The notes under the pieces are model-generated. The model worked only from the letters and a program-made list of their open reading frames with translations, was not told the origin of the DNA and did not search any database. 23,580 nucleotides of DNA from Acetothermia bacterium UBA7521 (GTDB lineage Bacteria; Bipolaricaulota; Bipolaricaulia; Bipolaricaulales; Bipolaricaulaceae). The translations under genes were made by a program, and so were the position numbers. This document shows, piece after piece, positions 22,202 through 23,580 of the stretch; the stretch's first letter is position 1, and each line of letters starts with the position of its first letter. The stretch lies in NCBI GenBank assembly GCA_002479455.1, contig DLNB01000068.1, positions 1 through 23,580 of the forward strand. The letters run 5' to 3'.

Positions 22202-23422
22202 ATGAACCCAGGGCAACACGTGCTCAAGCGCATTCTGGACGCGACGGGCGGTCAGCGCCCCCATTACGAGCGGTACTCCCTCCTCGCGGTACCGGCAACC
22301 ATCGAGGGCCTGTTCGGCCTCACGCCCGCGGGACCAAGCCTTCAGGAGGAGTTGGGACTTCGCCCGTCGGAGGTCGTGTTGAGCGTGATCGTGGATGGCC
22401 TCGGCTACCACAGCCTGGAGAACCTCCGCGAGCGGGGGATCGTGGACCTCGCCTCGTTCATTGGTGACGGGGCATACATCCCGTTGACGTCGGTGTTCCC
22501 GTCCACGACGACCGCCGCCTTATCCACGCTATCCACCGGACTGAGCCCGATCGCCCACGGGGTGTTGGGGTACAAGCTGTTCCGCACCGAGGTGGGGTCC
22601 GTGGTGGACATGATCCGCCTCACCACGCCCGGCGGCCGTGACAACGCCCTGGAGAAGCTGGGTGTCCAGCCCCAGCAGCTGCTGACCGGCTCGACCCTGT
22701 ACAGCCGGCTCGCCGCAAAAAGCATCACGACGACGCTGTTTCTCCCCAAGTTCATCGCCGAGTCGGGCCTGTCGCGCACCCTGTACCAAGGGGCCACGCG
22801 CACCGTGCCCTACCTCACGCCGTCCGACCTCCTCATGCACCTCGCCGACGCGCTCCGGGGACCGCGGCCGTCGCTCCTTGCCGTGTACGTGCCGTCCACA
22901 GACAGCCTCGGCCACGTGTACGGGCCGACCACCCGTGCGTTCGAGATCGAGGCGGCGCACGTGTTCCGCATCCTCGGCCAAGCGCGCGAGCTCTTGCCCC
23001 GTGGGGCGACCGTGCTTGTCACGGCGGATCACGGGTTCTACGAGGCCGACCCAGTGAAGGACATGGTGTCCTGCCCCGCGCATCCGGCGCTGCGCGATGG
23101 CCTGCTCGTCCCGCCGGTGGGCGACCCCCGCGCGTCGTACCTGTTCGTGCGTCGGGGACACGAGGACGCGGTGTCGAGCTTCTTCGCCCGGCACTTTCCG
23201 GACGCGTTCACCGTGCTCACGGTGGAGGAGGCGTTGAAGCGGAAGCTGTGGGGACTGGAGGAGCCCACGCCGGCCGTGCGGGCGCTCCTCGGCGACTTCC
23301 TCGTCCTGTCCCGTGAGCGGAAGTTCCTCCTCTGGCCGACAGAGGAGTTCAAGCTGCGCGGGCTGCACGGGTCCCTGACCCCGGGCGAGCTGTACGTGCC
23401 GCTCCTGGCACGAACCGTGTAG
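22202..23422 (+). CDS. Type I phosphodiesterase/alkaline-phosphatase-superfamily hydrolase
   Basis: This 406-residue metal-dependent hydrolase is of the nucleotide pyrophosphatase/phosphodiesterase type. Zinc-site residues are recognisable: Asp65 in VIVDGLGYH, a nucleophile Thr in FPSTTTAA (about Thr102), Asp234 and His238 in VPSTDSLGHVYG, Asp276-His277 in TADHGFY and His389 in GLHGSLTP. There is no signal peptide, so it acts in the cytoplasm, unlike most relatives. The ATG at 22202 is favoured because it follows the TATAAT at 22186-22191; an open frame reaches further upstream but runs through the oppositely oriented DUF6485 gene. No ribosome binding site precedes it, fitting a leaderless message. 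Substrate is unknown (nucleotide, phosphonate, phosphodiester or sulfate). Confidence 0.85.
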   Translation: MNPGQHVLKRILDATGGQRPHYERYSLLAVPATIEGLFGLTPAGPSLQEELGLRPSEVVLSVIVDGLGYHSLENLRERGIVDLASFIGDGAYIPLTSVFPSTTTAALSTLSTGLSPIAHGVLGYKLFRTEVGSVVDMIRLTTPGGRDNALEKLGVQPQQLLTGSTLYSRLAAKSITTTLFLPKFIAESGLSRTLYQGATRTVPYLTPSDLLMHLADALRGPRPSLLAVYVPSTDSLGHVYGPTTRAFEIEAAHVFRILGQARELLPRGATVLVTADHGFYEADPVKDMVSCPAHPALRDGLLVPPVGDPRASYLFVRRGHEDAVSSFFARHFPDAFTVLTVEEALKRKLWGLEEPTPAVRALLGDFLVLSRERKFLLWPTEEFKLRGLHGSLTPGELYVPLLARTV

Positions 23423-23433
23423 AGGAGGCAGTT

Positions 23434-23580
23434 ATGGTGATCGTGAAGCAGATGTCCGAGGTTCGCGGCATCGACATGTCGAGCGGTTCTGACGTTGTAG
23501 GGGTTCTGAAGCGCGTCCTGATCGGTTCGTCCGACGGTGCGCCCACGTTCGCGGTGCGCCTGTTCACCCTCTCCCCCGGC
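23434..23580 (+). CDS. Cupin-domain protein, N-terminal part only
   Basis: The ATG at 23434 follows GAGGAGG at 23423-23428, 11 bases after the phosphodiesterase stop. The 49 codons present run to the window end without a stop. The segment TFAVRLFTLSPG resembles the first strands of small single-domain cupins, just before the metal-binding GxxxHxH motif that would lie beyond the window. The gene is probably co-transcribed with the phosphodiesterase. The cupin call rests on a short stretch only. Confidence 0.6.
   Translation, partial: MVIVKQMSEVRGIDMSSGSDVVGVLKRVLIGSSDGAPTFAVRLFTLSPG

Noticed and set aside
1..23580. CRISPR array, rRNA genes, prophage or integrase-bounded island
   Set aside because: No regularly spaced repeats, rRNA segments, phage structural genes or integrase were seen; the tRNA at 17015 shows no repeated 3' end copy that I could find by eye.

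Overview
The window is GC-rich, densely packed bacterial DNA with strong AGGAGG-type ribosome binding sites, four-base ATGA gene overlaps and some promoters placed almost at the start codon. The redox enzymes (ferredoxin-type 4Fe-4S clusters, a molybdenum hydroxylase, a Cys-rich flavoprotein) suggest an anaerobic or microaerobic, uncultured bacterium. I cannot place it in a phylum from sequence alone; a deep-branching lineage such as Bipolaricaulota is only a guess. There is no rRNA and no CRISPR array, and no gene-free stretch exceeds about 255 bases.

Positions 1-14299 hold a catabolic island. A LacI-family regulator with its own promoter and an operator-like site (29-1073) precedes nine co-directional, tightly spaced genes: solute-binding protein, a permease with two domains in one chain, ABC ATPase, a PreA/dihydroorotate-dehydrogenase-like flavoprotein with two 4Fe-4S motifs, an SsnA-like amidohydrolase, a fused 2Fe-2S/molybdopterin hydroxylase, a dihydropyrimidinase/hydantoinase-like enzyme, a class III aminotransferase and a ribokinase. 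From preA-like to hydantoinase the genes overlap by ATGA. The layout recalls purine/pyrimidine salvage and breakdown islands: import a heterocycle or nucleoside, deaminate, hydroxylate or reduce the ring, open it hydrolytically, transaminate the product, and phosphorylate ribose. The set is not a textbook pathway: the carbamoyl-amide hydrolase, a PreT partner and a FAD subunit are missing, and the PreA-like protein lacks the usual catalytic cysteine loop. The substrate is unknown and could be new.

Positions 14446-17434 hold single genes: a nitroreductase, a VOC/glyoxalase-like protein, a seven-helix membrane protein, a stand-alone cyclic-nucleotide-binding domain, tRNA-Ile(GAT) with a clear promoter, and a 54-residue protein whose Cys/His spacing fits a RING finger.

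Positions 17549-20183 are a disturbed area: a palindrome resembling the ends of the nearby IS, a strong promoter with a 33-codon Lys/Pro-rich ORF, a DUF6338-like membrane protein on the minus strand, and a complete IS630-family element (18424-19593). The IS sits exactly at the stop codon of an iron-sulfur-flavoprotein-like gene and appears to have split it from the DUF6338-like gene.

Positions 20243-23580 carry PolX (DNA polymerase X plus PHP nuclease) with an overlapping Cys-rich DUF6485-like gene on the minus strand, then divergently a type I phosphodiesterase/alkaline-phosphatase-superfamily protein and the start of a cupin gene cut by the window end.
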